From CAMLIZ01 sp040758375 (GTDB taxonomy: Bacteria; Pseudomonadota; Gammaproteobacteria; Burkholderiales; Burkholderiaceae_C), in the NCBI GenBank assembly GCA_040758375.1, contig JBFLWE010000063.1, positions 1 through 36,290 of the forward strand: a DNA stretch of 36,290 nucleotides. Direction: 5' to 3'. Both the position numbers and the translations under genes were made by a program. This document shows positions 21,823-29,599 of the stretch, in pieces. Positions within the stretch are counted from its first letter, which is position 1. Each line of letters opens with the position of its first letter. Below the pieces are notes generated by a model. It ran no database searches. It was not told the origin of the DNA and saw only the letters and a program-made list of their open reading frames with translations.

Positions 21823-22869
21823 TCAGCGCGGGCTGCCGAACAGCCGCAGCAGGTTGGCGCTCGATCCACGTCCGAGCATGCGGCCATGCGCCGCCAGCCA
21901 GCCCTGGGCCCGTGTGCGCCCCTGCTCGCGCAGCCGCCGCAGGAAGGGCAGGTGGGCGATCAGCCGCGTCTCGCTGCGCAGCGTGCCCAGCGACTCCTGG
22001 GCGTCGATCATGTGAAAGCGCAGGCGGCGCATGCGTCGCTCCAGCCGGCCCAGCGGGAGCCAGCTGCGCCGCGCCAGCGCCTGCGCCTCGCCGAGCAGGC
22101 GCGCCTCGCGCAGGAAGGTGGCGTTGAAGGCAATCTCGAGTGCGCGTTCGTGGATCTCCTGCGCGCTGTGCGGCGTTTGCGCATGCTGCATCGGGCACAG
22201 CGTCACGATCAGCAGGTCGGCGGGCTGGCCGTCGGCGATCAGCGGAAACAGCGCCGGGTTCGCGGTGTAGCCACCGTCCCAGTAGGGCTGGTCGTCGATC
22301 ATCACCGCGCGGTGCAGGGTGGGCAGGCAGGCCGAGGCCAGCACCACGTCGGCGTTCAGCTCATGGTGGCGGAACACGCGCAGCCGGCCGCTGTTGGCAT
22401 GCGTGGCGGCGACGAACAGCTGCATCGGCGACTCGCGGCGCAAACGTTCGAAGTCGATCTGCGACTGCAGCAGGTCGCGCAGCGGGTTCAAGTCCAGCGG
22501 GTTGAACTGGTACGGGCTGACATAGCGCGTCCAGTGCAGCAGCGCGCGCGCCGCCGGCGCCAGGCCCAGCTGGTCGCCGTCGCCGACCGTCCACCATTCG
22601 AAGGGCAGCTGCGTGCCCACGCTGGTCCACAAGCGGTCGAGCGCCGCGCGGGCGCCCTCGGCGCCGCCGTGCATCCAGCCGTGGGCCAGCGCCACGGCGT
22701 TCACCGCGCCGGCGCTGCTGCCGCTGACGGCGCGGATGGGTCCCTGCCCGCGTTCGAGCAAGGCATCGAGCACGCCCCAGGTGAAGGCGCCGTGCGCGCC
22801 GCCGCCTTGCAATGCCAGGCTCAGGGGCACGGGCGCACCGGTGCCGCGCATGGGGTTCCACCAGGGCAC
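21823..22869 (-). CDS. Patatin-like phospholipase family protein
   Basis: This predicted lipid acyl hydrolase uses a Ser-Asp dyad. The 348-residue product has the oxyanion glycine loop GGGAHG (22-27), the nucleophile elbow GSSAG (50-54, Ser52), and the DGG motif in WDGGYTANP (198-200), so all catalytic elements are intact. There is no signal peptide; it is likely cytosolic or membrane-associated, as in bacterial RssA-like proteins. The start is a GTG at 22869, which is supported by a strong GGAGGG ribosome-binding site four bases upstream; an ATG six codons in (22851) is the alternative. It follows the CxxC secreted protein gene by 60 bp on the same strand and may be co-transcribed with it. 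Confidence 0.87.
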   Translation of the reverse strand: MPWWNPMRGTGAPVPLSLALQGGGAHGAFTWGVLDALLERGQGPIRAVSGSSAGAVNAVALAHGWMHGGAEGARAALDRLWTSVGTQLPFEWWTVGDGDQLGLAPAARALLHWTRYVSPYQFNPLDLNPLRDLLQSQIDFERLRRESPMQLFVAATHANSGRLRVFRHHELNADVVLASACLPTLHRAVMIDDQPYWDGGYTANPALFPLIADGQPADLLIVTLCPMQHAQTPHSAQEIHERALEIAFNATFLREARLLGEAQALARRSWLPLGRLERRMRRLRFHMIDAQESLGTLRSETRLIAHLPFLRRLREQGRTRAQGWLAAHGRMLGRGSSANLLRLFGSPR

Positions 22870-22929
22870 GATTCCCTCCGTACAGCTTGCATCGATGCTG
22901 CACGCTGCAGGTGTCGTGCCGGTGACGGC

Positions 22930-23607
22930 CTATGGTGCCGTGCAGCCGGCGGCGGGCGACTGTGCGGCGATCAGGATCCGCCCATCGGCCCGCTCGACCC
23001 AGCCAGCAGCCGCAAGGCGCTCGGCGCGGCTGTTGGGTGGCAGCAGCACGGCGCGCAGATGCTGCACGCGGCGCTCGCGAGCCGCGGCTTGCAGCGGCAG
23101 CGGCCCCACCAGCGTGCGCACGAGCTGGCGCGCGATGGGCGTGTTGTCCTCGCCGGCGGGCACGCGCTCGACCAGGGCCACCCACCCCTGCGCATCGGCC
23201 GGCAGGGCCTTGCCGCGTTCGAGCTCGAACGACAGGCCGATGTAGCCGTTCCACGCGAGGCCGCTGTGCACGGCGAGCCGCACGCCGCCCGGCGAGGCGG
23301 GCAGCCGCTGGCGCTGCACGCTGCCGCGCTCCGGTCCCAGCGGCTGCTTCAGGCGTGCGCCGGCTTCGGGCAGCGCGGCCACCGCCAGCGGGGCCTCGTC
23401 GCCTTGCAGGCCCGGCACGATCCAGTCCAGGCGCAGCGTGCCGGGCGCTGCGGCCTCGTCGGCCTGTTCCCAGCAGCGGGCGCAGTCTGCCGACATGAAG
23501 ATCTCCATCGCCTGCCGCAGCGGCTCGGGCTGGCAGGCGCGGTCGGCAGCGCCGGCCAGGCCGAGCGGTAGCGAAATCCCAAGGGCGAGGACGAGGCGTC
23601 GCGTCAT
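22930..23607 (-). CDS. Secreted CxxC-containing protein of unknown function
   Basis: I do not recognise this gene with certainty. The 225-residue product starts with a Sec signal peptide (MTRRLVLALGISLPLGLAGA), so it should be periplasmic. A C-A-R-C motif at about residues 42-45, within MSADCARCWEQAD, looks like a thioredoxin-type redox pair; a further Cys lies near the start of the mature part and one near the C-terminus. The rest (LRLDWIVPG near 60, AWNGYIGLSFELERG near 120, GEDNTPIARQLVRTLVGPL near 155) shows no motif I can name. The gene lies just upstream of the patatin-like gene and divergent from uvrD (123 bp). The long frame that continues upstream to 25704 is antisense to uvrD and not part of it. 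Confidence 0.75.
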   Translation of the reverse strand: MTRRLVLALGISLPLGLAGAADRACQPEPLRQAMEIFMSADCARCWEQADEAAAPGTLRLDWIVPGLQGDEAPLAVAALPEAGARLKQPLGPERGSVQRQRLPASPGGVRLAVHSGLAWNGYIGLSFELERGKALPADAQGWVALVERVPAGEDNTPIARQLVRTLVGPLPLQAAARERRVQHLRAVLLPPNSRAERLAAAGWVERADGRILIAAQSPAAGCTAP

Positions 23608-23730
23608 GCGGCATCCGGGCGGAACAGGATGGCCGCATTCTCTCAACCAATGAGGTGCGGCCGTCGTCGGAGCGCCTGCGAGGCGGCGCAAGCAAGCTGT
23701 ATGGAACGCCAGCCCTCCTAGAATCCACGA

Positions 23731-26067
23731 ATGAGCAGTCTGCCGCCCCTCGACGAACAACCGCCCCGCGCCGGTGACCCCCTGCTGCGCAACCTGAACC
23801 CGGAGCAGCTGGCCGCGGTGACGCTGCCGTCGGAGCCTGCGCTGATCCTCGCGGGCGCGGGCTCGGGCAAGACGCGCGTGCTCACCACCCGCATCGCCTG
23901 GCTGCTGCAGACCGGCCAGGTGTCGCCGGGCGGCGTGATGGCGGTCACCTTCACCAACAAGGCGGCCAAGGAGATGCTCACGCGGCTGGCAGGCATGCTG
24001 CCGATCAACGTGCGCGGCATGTGGATCGGAACCTTCCACGGCCTGTGCAACCGCTTCCTGCGCGCGCACTGGAAGCTCGCAGGCCTGCCGCAGGGCTTCC
24101 AGATCCTCGACTCGGCCGACCAGCTCTCGGCGGTCAAGCGCGTGATCAAGGCGATGAACCTGGACGAGGAGCGCTATGTGCCGAAGCAGGTCACCTGGTT
24201 CATCGCCGGCAGCAAGGAAGAGGGCCTGCGGCCGCGCGACGTGGAGGTGCGTGACGAACACACGCGCAAGCTGGCCGAGATCTACCAGGCCTACGAAGAC
24301 CAGTGCCAGCGCGAGGGCGTGGTCGATTTCGGCGAACTGATGCTGCGTACCTACGAGCTGATGCGCGACCACGATGCGCTGCGCGAGCACTACCAGCGCC
24401 GCTTCCGCCATGTGCTGGTGGACGAGTTCCAGGACACCAACCGCCTGCAGTACCAGTGGCTGAAGGTATTCGCGCCCGCGACGCCGGGGCGCGGCGTGTT
24501 CGCCGTGGGCGACGACGACCAGAGCATCTACGCCTTCCGCGGCGCGCAGGTGGGCAACATGGCGCAGTTCGAGCGCGAGTACCAGGTGCGCAGCGTGATC
24601 AAGCTGGAGCGCAACTACCGCTCGTTCGGCAACATCCTCGATGCGGCCAATGCGCTGATCAGCCACAACCAGCGCCGCCTGGGCAAGAACCTGCGCACCG
24701 AAGCCGGCGCCGGCGAGCCGGTGCGCGTGTACGAGGCCAGCAGCGACTATGCCGAGGCGCAATGGCTGCTCGACGAAGCGCAGGCGCTGCACCGCGGCGG
24801 CATTGCGCGGCGCGAGATCGCCGTGCTCTACCGCAGCAACGCGCAGTCGCGCGTGATCGAGTCGGCGCTGTTCAACGCGGGCATTCCCTACCGGGTGTAC
24901 GGCGGCCTGCGCTTCTTCGAGCGTGCCGAGATCAAGCATGCGCTGGCCTACCTGCGCCTGATCGAGAACCCGAACGACGACACCTCCTACCTGCGGGTGG
25001 TCAACTTCCCGGCGCGCGGCATCGGCGCGCGCACCATCGAGCAATTGCAGGACGCGGCGCGCGTCTCCGGCCGCAGCCTGTGCCAGAGCGTGGGCGCGGT
25101 CACCGGCAAGGGCGGTGCCAACCTGCAGGCCTTCAATGCGCTGGTCCAGGCCATGCGCGAGGCCACCAGGGGCCTCACGCTGCGCGAGATCATCGAACAC
25201 GTGGTGCAAGCCTCGGGGCTGGCCGACTTCTACCGCACCGAAAAAGAGGGCCAGGAGCGGCTGGAGAACCTCGACGAGCTGGTGAATGCCGCCGAAGCCT
25301 TCGTCACGCAGGAGGGCTTCGGCAAGGAAGTGGTGGCGCTGCCCATCGACGAGCAGGCGCCCGAAGCGGAGCTGGTGGTGCCCGATGCCGAGACCGGCGA
25401 GATCCAGTCGCCCCTGGCGGCCTTCCTCACCCATGCCGCGCTCGAGGCGGGCGACAACCAGGCCCAGGCCGGGCAGGACGCGCTGCAGCTGATGACGGTG
25501 CATTCGGCCAAGGGCCTGGAGTTCGACGCGGTGTTCATCACCGGCCTGGAAGAAGGCCTGTTCCCGCACGAGAACTCGCTGTCCGACGTGGACGGCCTGG
25601 AGGAGGAGCGCCGCCTGATGTATGTGGCGATCACGCGTGCGCGCCAGCGGCTGTACTTGAGCTTCAGCCAGACGCGCATGCTGCACGGGCAGACGCGCTA
25701 CCACATCAAGAGCCGCTTCTTCGACGAGCTGCCCGAAGGGACGCTGAAATGGCTCACCCCGCGCAACCAGGGCTTCGGCTCCGGCTATGCGCGCGAGTAC
25801 CAGGCCGCGTGGCAGCGCGGCACCGGCTTGGGCTCGGTGGTGGGTGCCGGACGGGTGGAGGCGCCGGCGTCACCGGCCTATGCGGCCAAGTCGGCGCCGT
25901 CGCACGGGCTTCGCACCGGGCAGTCGGTGTTCCACACCAAGTTCGGCGAGGGCGTGATCGTCACGCTCGAAGGCAGCGGCGAGGACGCGCGCGCGCAGGT
26001 CAACTTCGGACGCCACGGCATGAAGTGGCTGCAGCTCAGCCTCGCGAAGCTGACGCCGGTGGAGTGA
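23731..26067 (+). CDS. uvrD: ATP-dependent DNA helicase UvrD (helicase II)
   Basis: UvrD is a 3'-5' superfamily-1 helicase for nucleotide excision and mismatch repair. The 778-residue product carries all SF1 motifs: the Q motif region LNPEQLAAV, Walker A AGAGSGKTR (41-49), FTNKAAKEM, GTFHGLCNRFLR, DEFQDTN (from 231), GDDDQSIYAFRGA, LERNYRS, TVHSAKGLEFDAVF and YVAITRARQRLYLS. The C-terminal 55 residues (SVFHTKFGEGVIV...GMKWLQLSLAKL) form the UvrD/PcrA-type Tudor-like domain, which separates it from Rep. The ATG at 23731 gives a short Pro-rich lead before the core. A strong hairpin follows the stop codon. Confidence 0.95.
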   Translation: MSSLPPLDEQPPRAGDPLLRNLNPEQLAAVTLPSEPALILAGAGSGKTRVLTTRIAWLLQTGQVSPGGVMAVTFTNKAAKEMLTRLAGMLPINVRGMWIGTFHGLCNRFLRAHWKLAGLPQGFQILDSADQLSAVKRVIKAMNLDEERYVPKQVTWFIAGSKEEGLRPRDVEVRDEHTRKLAEIYQAYEDQCQREGVVDFGELMLRTYELMRDHDALREHYQRRFRHVLVDEFQDTNRLQYQWLKVFAPATPGRGVFAVGDDDQSIYAFRGAQVGNMAQFEREYQVRSVIKLERNYRSFGNILDAANALISHNQRRLGKNLRTEAGAGEPVRVYEASSDYAEAQWLLDEAQALHRGGIARREIAVLYRSNAQSRVIESALFNAGIPYRVYGGLRFFERAEIKHALAYLRLIENPNDDTSYLRVVNFPARGIGARTIEQLQDAARVSGRSLCQSVGAVTGKGGANLQAFNALVQAMREATRGLTLREIIEHVVQASGLADFYRTEKEGQERLENLDELVNAAEAFVTQEGFGKEVVALPIDEQAPEAELVVPDAETGEIQSPLAAFLTHAALEAGDNQAQAGQDALQLMTVHSAKGLEFDAVFITGLEEGLFPHENSLSDVDGLEEERRLMYVAITRARQRLYLSFSQTRMLHGQTRYHIKSRFFDELPEGTLKWLTPRNQGFGSGYAREYQAAWQRGTGLGSVVGAGRVEAPASPAYAAKSAPSHGLRTGQSVFHTKFGEGVIVTLEGSGEDARAQVNFGRHGMKWLQLSLAKLTPVE

Positions 26068-26077
26068 CCGGACGCCA

Positions 26078-26099
26078 CGGCTGCGGCGTACCGCAGCCG
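26078..26099. terminator. Hairpin between uvrD and the small lipoprotein gene
   Basis: A perfect 9-bp stem, CGGCTGCGG-CGTA-CCGCAGCCG, sits ten bases after the uvrD stop and eleven before the stop of the convergent lipoprotein gene. It lacks a T-run, as is common in GC-rich genomes, and could serve either transcript. Confidence 0.45.
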
Positions 26100-26110
26100 C
26101 CGGGCGGCAC

Positions 26111-26323
26111 TCAATCGCCCTCGGCTTCGTCGTCGCCGCCGGTGGCCACGTCGATCGTCTTTTCGACCACCTTGCCGGTGACCTTGACGCCGGTGCTCAC
26201 CACCGCACCGGTCACCGAGATCGCGGCGCCCGCGGCCGCGCCGGCCACGGACACGACCGCGCAGCCCTTGAGCGCCAGCGCGGCCAGGGCCAGGGCGAAG
26301 ATCAGCAGACGGCGTGAAGGCAT
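26111..26323 (-). CDS. Small predicted lipoprotein
   Basis: The 70-residue product begins MPSRRLLIFALALAALALKGC, a classic lipoprotein signal with the lipid-accepting Cys at residue 21. The mature part is about 50 residues: a Val/Ala/Gly-rich stretch (VVSVAGAAAGAAISVTGAVV) that could insert in or lie on a membrane, then KVTGKVVEKTIDVATGG and an acidic tail (DDEAEGD). Short lipoproteins of this type, with a Gly/Ala-rich segment followed by a VxGKVV-like helix, are common in proteobacteria, but the function is unknown. Its ribosome-binding site is weak. It is divergent from phoX, with a PhoB-type operator in between that reads toward phoX. Confidence 0.7.
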   Translation of the reverse strand: MPSRRLLIFALALAALALKGCAVVSVAGAAAGAAISVTGAVVSTGVKVTGKVVEKTIDVATGGDDEAEGD

Positions 26324-26386
26324 GGCAAGCCCTTGAGGGTGGACGGCGCTGATTATCCACAGCCGGGTCCACGCATGGCGGGCAGG

Positions 26387-26442
26387 CCGTCACGCCGCGG
26401 TCATCGGGATGTCACGGCCGCTTCATGCCCGGCCCCTACGCT
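26387..26442 (+). promoter_or_regulatory. PhoB-type Pho boxes and -10 of the phoX promoter
   Basis: Four half-sites occur at exact 11-bp intervals: CCGTCAC (26387-26393), CGGTCAT (26398-26404), ATGTCAC (26409-26415) and GCTTCAT (26420-26426). The Pho box of E. coli is two CTGTCAT repeats 11 bp apart, so this looks like two adjacent boxes. A TACGCT hexamer at 26437-26442 starts ten bases after the last half-site, the place expected for the -10 when PhoB takes over the -35 role. The orientation is toward phoX, whose start codon lies 27 bp further on. Together with the phosphatase gene this supports phosphate-starvation control. Confidence 0.75.
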
Positions 26443-26469
26443 GCGGCGGTTTTCACACCCGCGTAACGC

Positions 26470-28767
26470 ATGCCCATGAACAAGCCGCTGGACCTTCCCC
26501 TTGCCGCCATCGACCCCGACGACATCGGCCACAACACATCGCCCAATCCCGACTTCAGCGGCGTGCTGCAGGCCCGGCTGTCGCGTCGCAGCATGCTGCG
26601 CGGCGGCCTGGGCACCGTGGCCACCACGATCTTCGGTGGCCTGAGCGTTGCGGCCTGCGGCGGCGGCGACGACGACGAGCCGGCCCCCGCCGCGCCCGCG
26701 CCCGTGACCTCGCTGGGCTTTGCCGCGGTGGCCAAGAGCACCGCCGATGCGGTGATCGTGCCCGCCGGCTACACCGCGACGGTGATCTACGCGCTGGGCG
26801 ATCCGCTCACGGCCGCCACGCCGGCCTATGCCAACGATGGCAGCGACGCCGACTTCGAGCAGCGCGCCGGCGACCACCACGACGGCATGGAGTTCTTCGG
26901 CCTCTCCGCCAACGGCCTGCGCGACGACAACGCCTCCGAGCGCGGCCTGCTGGCCGTGAACCACGAGGCCACCAGCCACGCCGGCAACGACATCGCCTCC
27001 ACGTTCGTGCATGCCGACGGCGGCACCAACACGCTGCCGCGCCCGGCGGCCGAGGTGGACAAGGAAGTGCCGCTGCACGGCGTGTCGGTAGTGGAAGTGA
27101 AGAAGGGCGCCAACGGCGCCTTCGCGACGGTGCAGGGCTCGGCCTTCAACCGCCGCATCACGCCGCTCACGCCGGTGCAACTGTCGGGCGCGGCGCGCGG
27201 CAACACGCTGGTGAAGACGCTGTACTCGGTCGATGGCACCGCCACGCGCGGCACCATCAACAACTGCGGCACCGGCCACACGCCCTGGGGCACGCTGCTC
27301 ACCGGCGAGGAGAACTGGGCCGGGTACTTCGCGCGCGGCGCCACCGACGATGCGGCGCGTGCCGACAAGAGCGTGGTCGCGCTCAACCGCTATGGCCGGC
27401 GCCAGGGCGCGGCCAGCCGCCACGGCTGGGAGACCGGAGGCCCGGACGACAAGTACCAGCGCTGGGACATCAGCAGGAAGGGCGTGTCGGCCGAAGGCAC
27501 CGACGACTACCGCAACGAGCTCAACACCTTCGGCTACATCGTCGAGATCGACCCCTACGACAAGGCCAAGGTCATCAAGAAGCGCACCAGCCTGGGCCGC
27601 TTCGCGCACGAGAGCGCCGCGTTCTCCAGGCTGGTCGAAGGCCGGCCGCTGGCGGTGTACATGGGCGACGACTCGCGCGGCGAGTACATCTACAAGTTCG
27701 TCTCCAGCGCCAGCTGGAGCGCGGCCGACGCCAGCGCCGCCGACCGCATCGCCACCGGCGACAAGTACCTCGATGCCGGCAGGCTCTACGTGGCGAAGTT
27801 CAACGCTGACGGCAGCGGCGAGTGGATCGAGCTGAGCCTGGCCCACCCGCTGATCGCCGGCTACGCCGCCTACGCCTTCGCCGACCAGGGCGACGTGATG
27901 ATTAACGCCCGCCTGGCGGCCGACGCGGTGGGCGCGACCAAGATGGACCGCCCGGAGTGGTGCGCCACGCACCCGGCCACCGGCGACGTGTACTTCACGC
28001 TCACCAACAACAGCAACCGCCGCCTGGTGCCGGCCAGCGGCTCGCAGATGGCGGTGGATGCGGCCAACCCGCGCGCCTATGCCGACCCGCAGGCCGCCAC
28101 GGCCGGCGGCGCGGCGCGCACCCACAACGGCAACGTCAACGGCCACGTCATCCGCATCGCCGAAACCGGCGGCGATGCCGCGGCCACCGGCTTCCAGTGG
28201 GACGTGTACCTGTTCGGCGCGCAGGCGCAGCGCGATGCCGCCAGCACGATGACCGATGCCGACTACGCGGGCTTCGTGAACCTGTCGTCGCTCACCGCCG
28301 AGCAGGACTTCTCCAGCCCCGACGGCCTGTGGTTCAGCCGGAACACCGGCCTGTGCTGGATCCAGACCGACGACGGCGCGTTCACCGATGCGACCAACTG
28401 CATGATGCTGGCCGGCATTCCGGGCCAGGTGGGCGACGGTGCGAAAAAGACGCTGGCCTACGCCGGCGGCCCCACGGTGGACACCTACGTCGGCAAGGCG
28501 CCGGCGGCCGACACGCTCAAGCGCTTTCTCGTGGGCCCGGTGGACTGCGAGATCACCGGCATCTGCGAGACGCCGGACGGCAAGGCGCTGTTCGTCAACA
28601 TCCAGCACCCCGGTGAAACCATCGTGAAGGCGGATCTCGGCGACCCGGCCAAGTACCTGAGCCACTGGCCCGGCAATGCGGGCTATGGCGCGGGCGGTGC
28701 AACCGCCCGGCCGCGTTCGGCCACGGTGGTGATCACCAAGAACGACGGCGGCCGGATCGGCAGCTGA
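26470..28767 (+). CDS. phoX: PhoX-family alkaline phosphatase, Tat-exported
   Basis: PhoX phosphatases are Ca/Fe-dependent phosphomonoesterases that release phosphate outside the cytoplasm. The 765-residue product has a Tat signal with twin arginines at 39-40 (LSRRSMLRG) after a long polar lead, a hydrophobic core, and VAACGGG, a possible lipobox with Cys63, followed by an acidic and Pro/Ala linker. The mature part has PhoX landmarks: LLAVNHEATSH, GVSVVEV, NNCGTGHTPWGTLLTGEENW, RFAHESAAF, VYMGDDSRGEYIYKF, and EWCATHPATGDVYFTLTNN. Glu in GEENW and the acidic residues in MGDD are typical metal ligands. ATG 26470 and ATG 26476 are both possible starts; neither has a clear ribosome-binding site. 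A Pho box lies just upstream. It ends three bases before the convergent gene. Confidence 0.88.
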   Translation: MPMNKPLDLPLAAIDPDDIGHNTSPNPDFSGVLQARLSRRSMLRGGLGTVATTIFGGLSVAACGGGDDDEPAPAAPAPVTSLGFAAVAKSTADAVIVPAGYTATVIYALGDPLTAATPAYANDGSDADFEQRAGDHHDGMEFFGLSANGLRDDNASERGLLAVNHEATSHAGNDIASTFVHADGGTNTLPRPAAEVDKEVPLHGVSVVEVKKGANGAFATVQGSAFNRRITPLTPVQLSGAARGNTLVKTLYSVDGTATRGTINNCGTGHTPWGTLLTGEENWAGYFARGATDDAARADKSVVALNRYGRRQGAASRHGWETGGPDDKYQRWDISRKGVSAEGTDDYRNELNTFGYIVEIDPYDKAKVIKKRTSLGRFAHESAAFSRLVEGRPLAVYMGDDSRGEYIYKFVSSASWSAADASAADRIATGDKYLDAGRLYVAKFNADGSGEWIELSLAHPLIAGYAAYAFADQGDVMINARLAADAVGATKMDRPEWCATHPATGDVYFTLTNNSNRRLVPASGSQMAVDAANPRAYADPQAATAGGAARTHNGNVNGHVIRIAETGGDAAATGFQWDVYLFGAQAQRDAASTMTDADYAGFVNLSSLTAEQDFSSPDGLWFSRNTGLCWIQTDDGAFTDATNCMMLAGIPGQVGDGAKKTLAYAGGPTVDTYVGKAPAADTLKRFLVGPVDCEITGICETPDGKALFVNIQHPGETIVKADLGDPAKYLSHWPGNAGYGAGGATARPRSATVVITKNDGGRIGS

Positions 28768-28770
28768 GCC

Positions 28771-29595
28771 TCAGGGACCCGCGGGCCCCTCGGTGAGCCG
28801 GGGGGCCTCGGTCTCGAAGCTGTCGACGAAGGTGAAGTACAGCGTGACGTAGAACACCGTCATGCACATCAGCGCGATCGGCACCGCGGCCACCGGTGCC
28901 ATCTGCGGCAGGCCGATCAGCGAGAACAGCAGCGCAGCCAGTGTGCCCAGCCCCAGCACCAGGCCCGCCCACACCAGGCCGTAGAGCGCGAACGCGCCGC
29001 GGCAGCGCCACACCGCCAGCGTGCTGGAAAACAGCGCCTGCGCCACGCCCTGGTCGCCCCAGACCACCAGCGCCGGTGCATGCCAGAAGGGCACCGACAG
29101 CAAGGTGATCAGCGCTGCCTGCAGGGCCAGCCCCTGCAGCAGGCGCGGGTCGTCGGCGATGGCACCGGCCTCCTCGGGCGTGACCTCCTCGCCAGTGAAG
29201 ACCTGGCGCAGGCGCTCGCCGGCGTCGCCCATCACCAGGTCGGCGCCCAGGAGCACCAGCAGCGTGAGGCCGCCGTACAGCGCGCACAGCTGCAGCAGCC
29301 GCTTGCGCTGCGGGCCCGGCGTGCGCAAGGGCTCGATGAGCTGGCCGGGGTGGACCAGGCCGCCGCCGAGCGCCGAGCGGGTGGCGATCATGTAGCCCAT
29401 GGTCAGCAGCGGCAAGGCCATCAGCGAGACCACGCTGCCCACCAGCGGCAGCAGCACCGAGACCATCAGGCTGGCGAAGAAGAACGCCAGCAGCAGCGTG
29501 GAAAACGCCATCGGGCGTCGCGCAAAGAGGCGGAAGCCGGCACGCACCCATTGGATGCCTTGCGGCGCCGCCACGGTCTTCAGACGCAGGGCCAT
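28771..29595 (-). CDS. BPSS1780-like multi-pass membrane protein
   Basis: This 274-residue inner-membrane protein of unknown function resembles the BPSS1780 family known from Burkholderia. The N-terminus (LKTVAAPQGIQWVRAGFRLFARRPMAF) is a conserved amphipathic lead in that family. About five to six hydrophobic segments follow, at roughly 30-65, 105-118, 155-170, 195-225 and 230-255, with an acidic loop between the early ones. There is no enzymatic motif. The ATG at 29595 lies four bases after the thrB stop, so the two genes are very probably co-transcribed and translationally coupled. It ends three bases from the phoX stop, on the other strand. Confidence 0.75.
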   Translation of the reverse strand: MALRLKTVAAPQGIQWVRAGFRLFARRPMAFSTLLLAFFFASLMVSVLLPLVGSVVSLMALPLLTMGYMIATRSALGGGLVHPGQLIEPLRTPGPQRKRLLQLCALYGGLTLLVLLGADLVMGDAGERLRQVFTGEEVTPEEAGAIADDPRLLQGLALQAALITLLSVPFWHAPALVVWGDQGVAQALFSSTLAVWRCRGAFALYGLVWAGLVLGLGTLAALLFSLIGLPQMAPVAAVPIALMCMTVFYVTLYFTFVDSFETEAPRLTEGPAGP

Positions 29596-29599
29596 GGCT

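Noticed and set aside
23608..25704. N-terminal extension of the CxxC protein frame across uvrD antisense
   Set aside because: A clear signal peptide begins at 23607, and the extension is antisense to uvrD.
26401..28665. 754-codon - strand open frame over phoX
   Set aside because: Antisense shadow of phoX; rich in Gly/Ala/Arg/Val without domain signatures.
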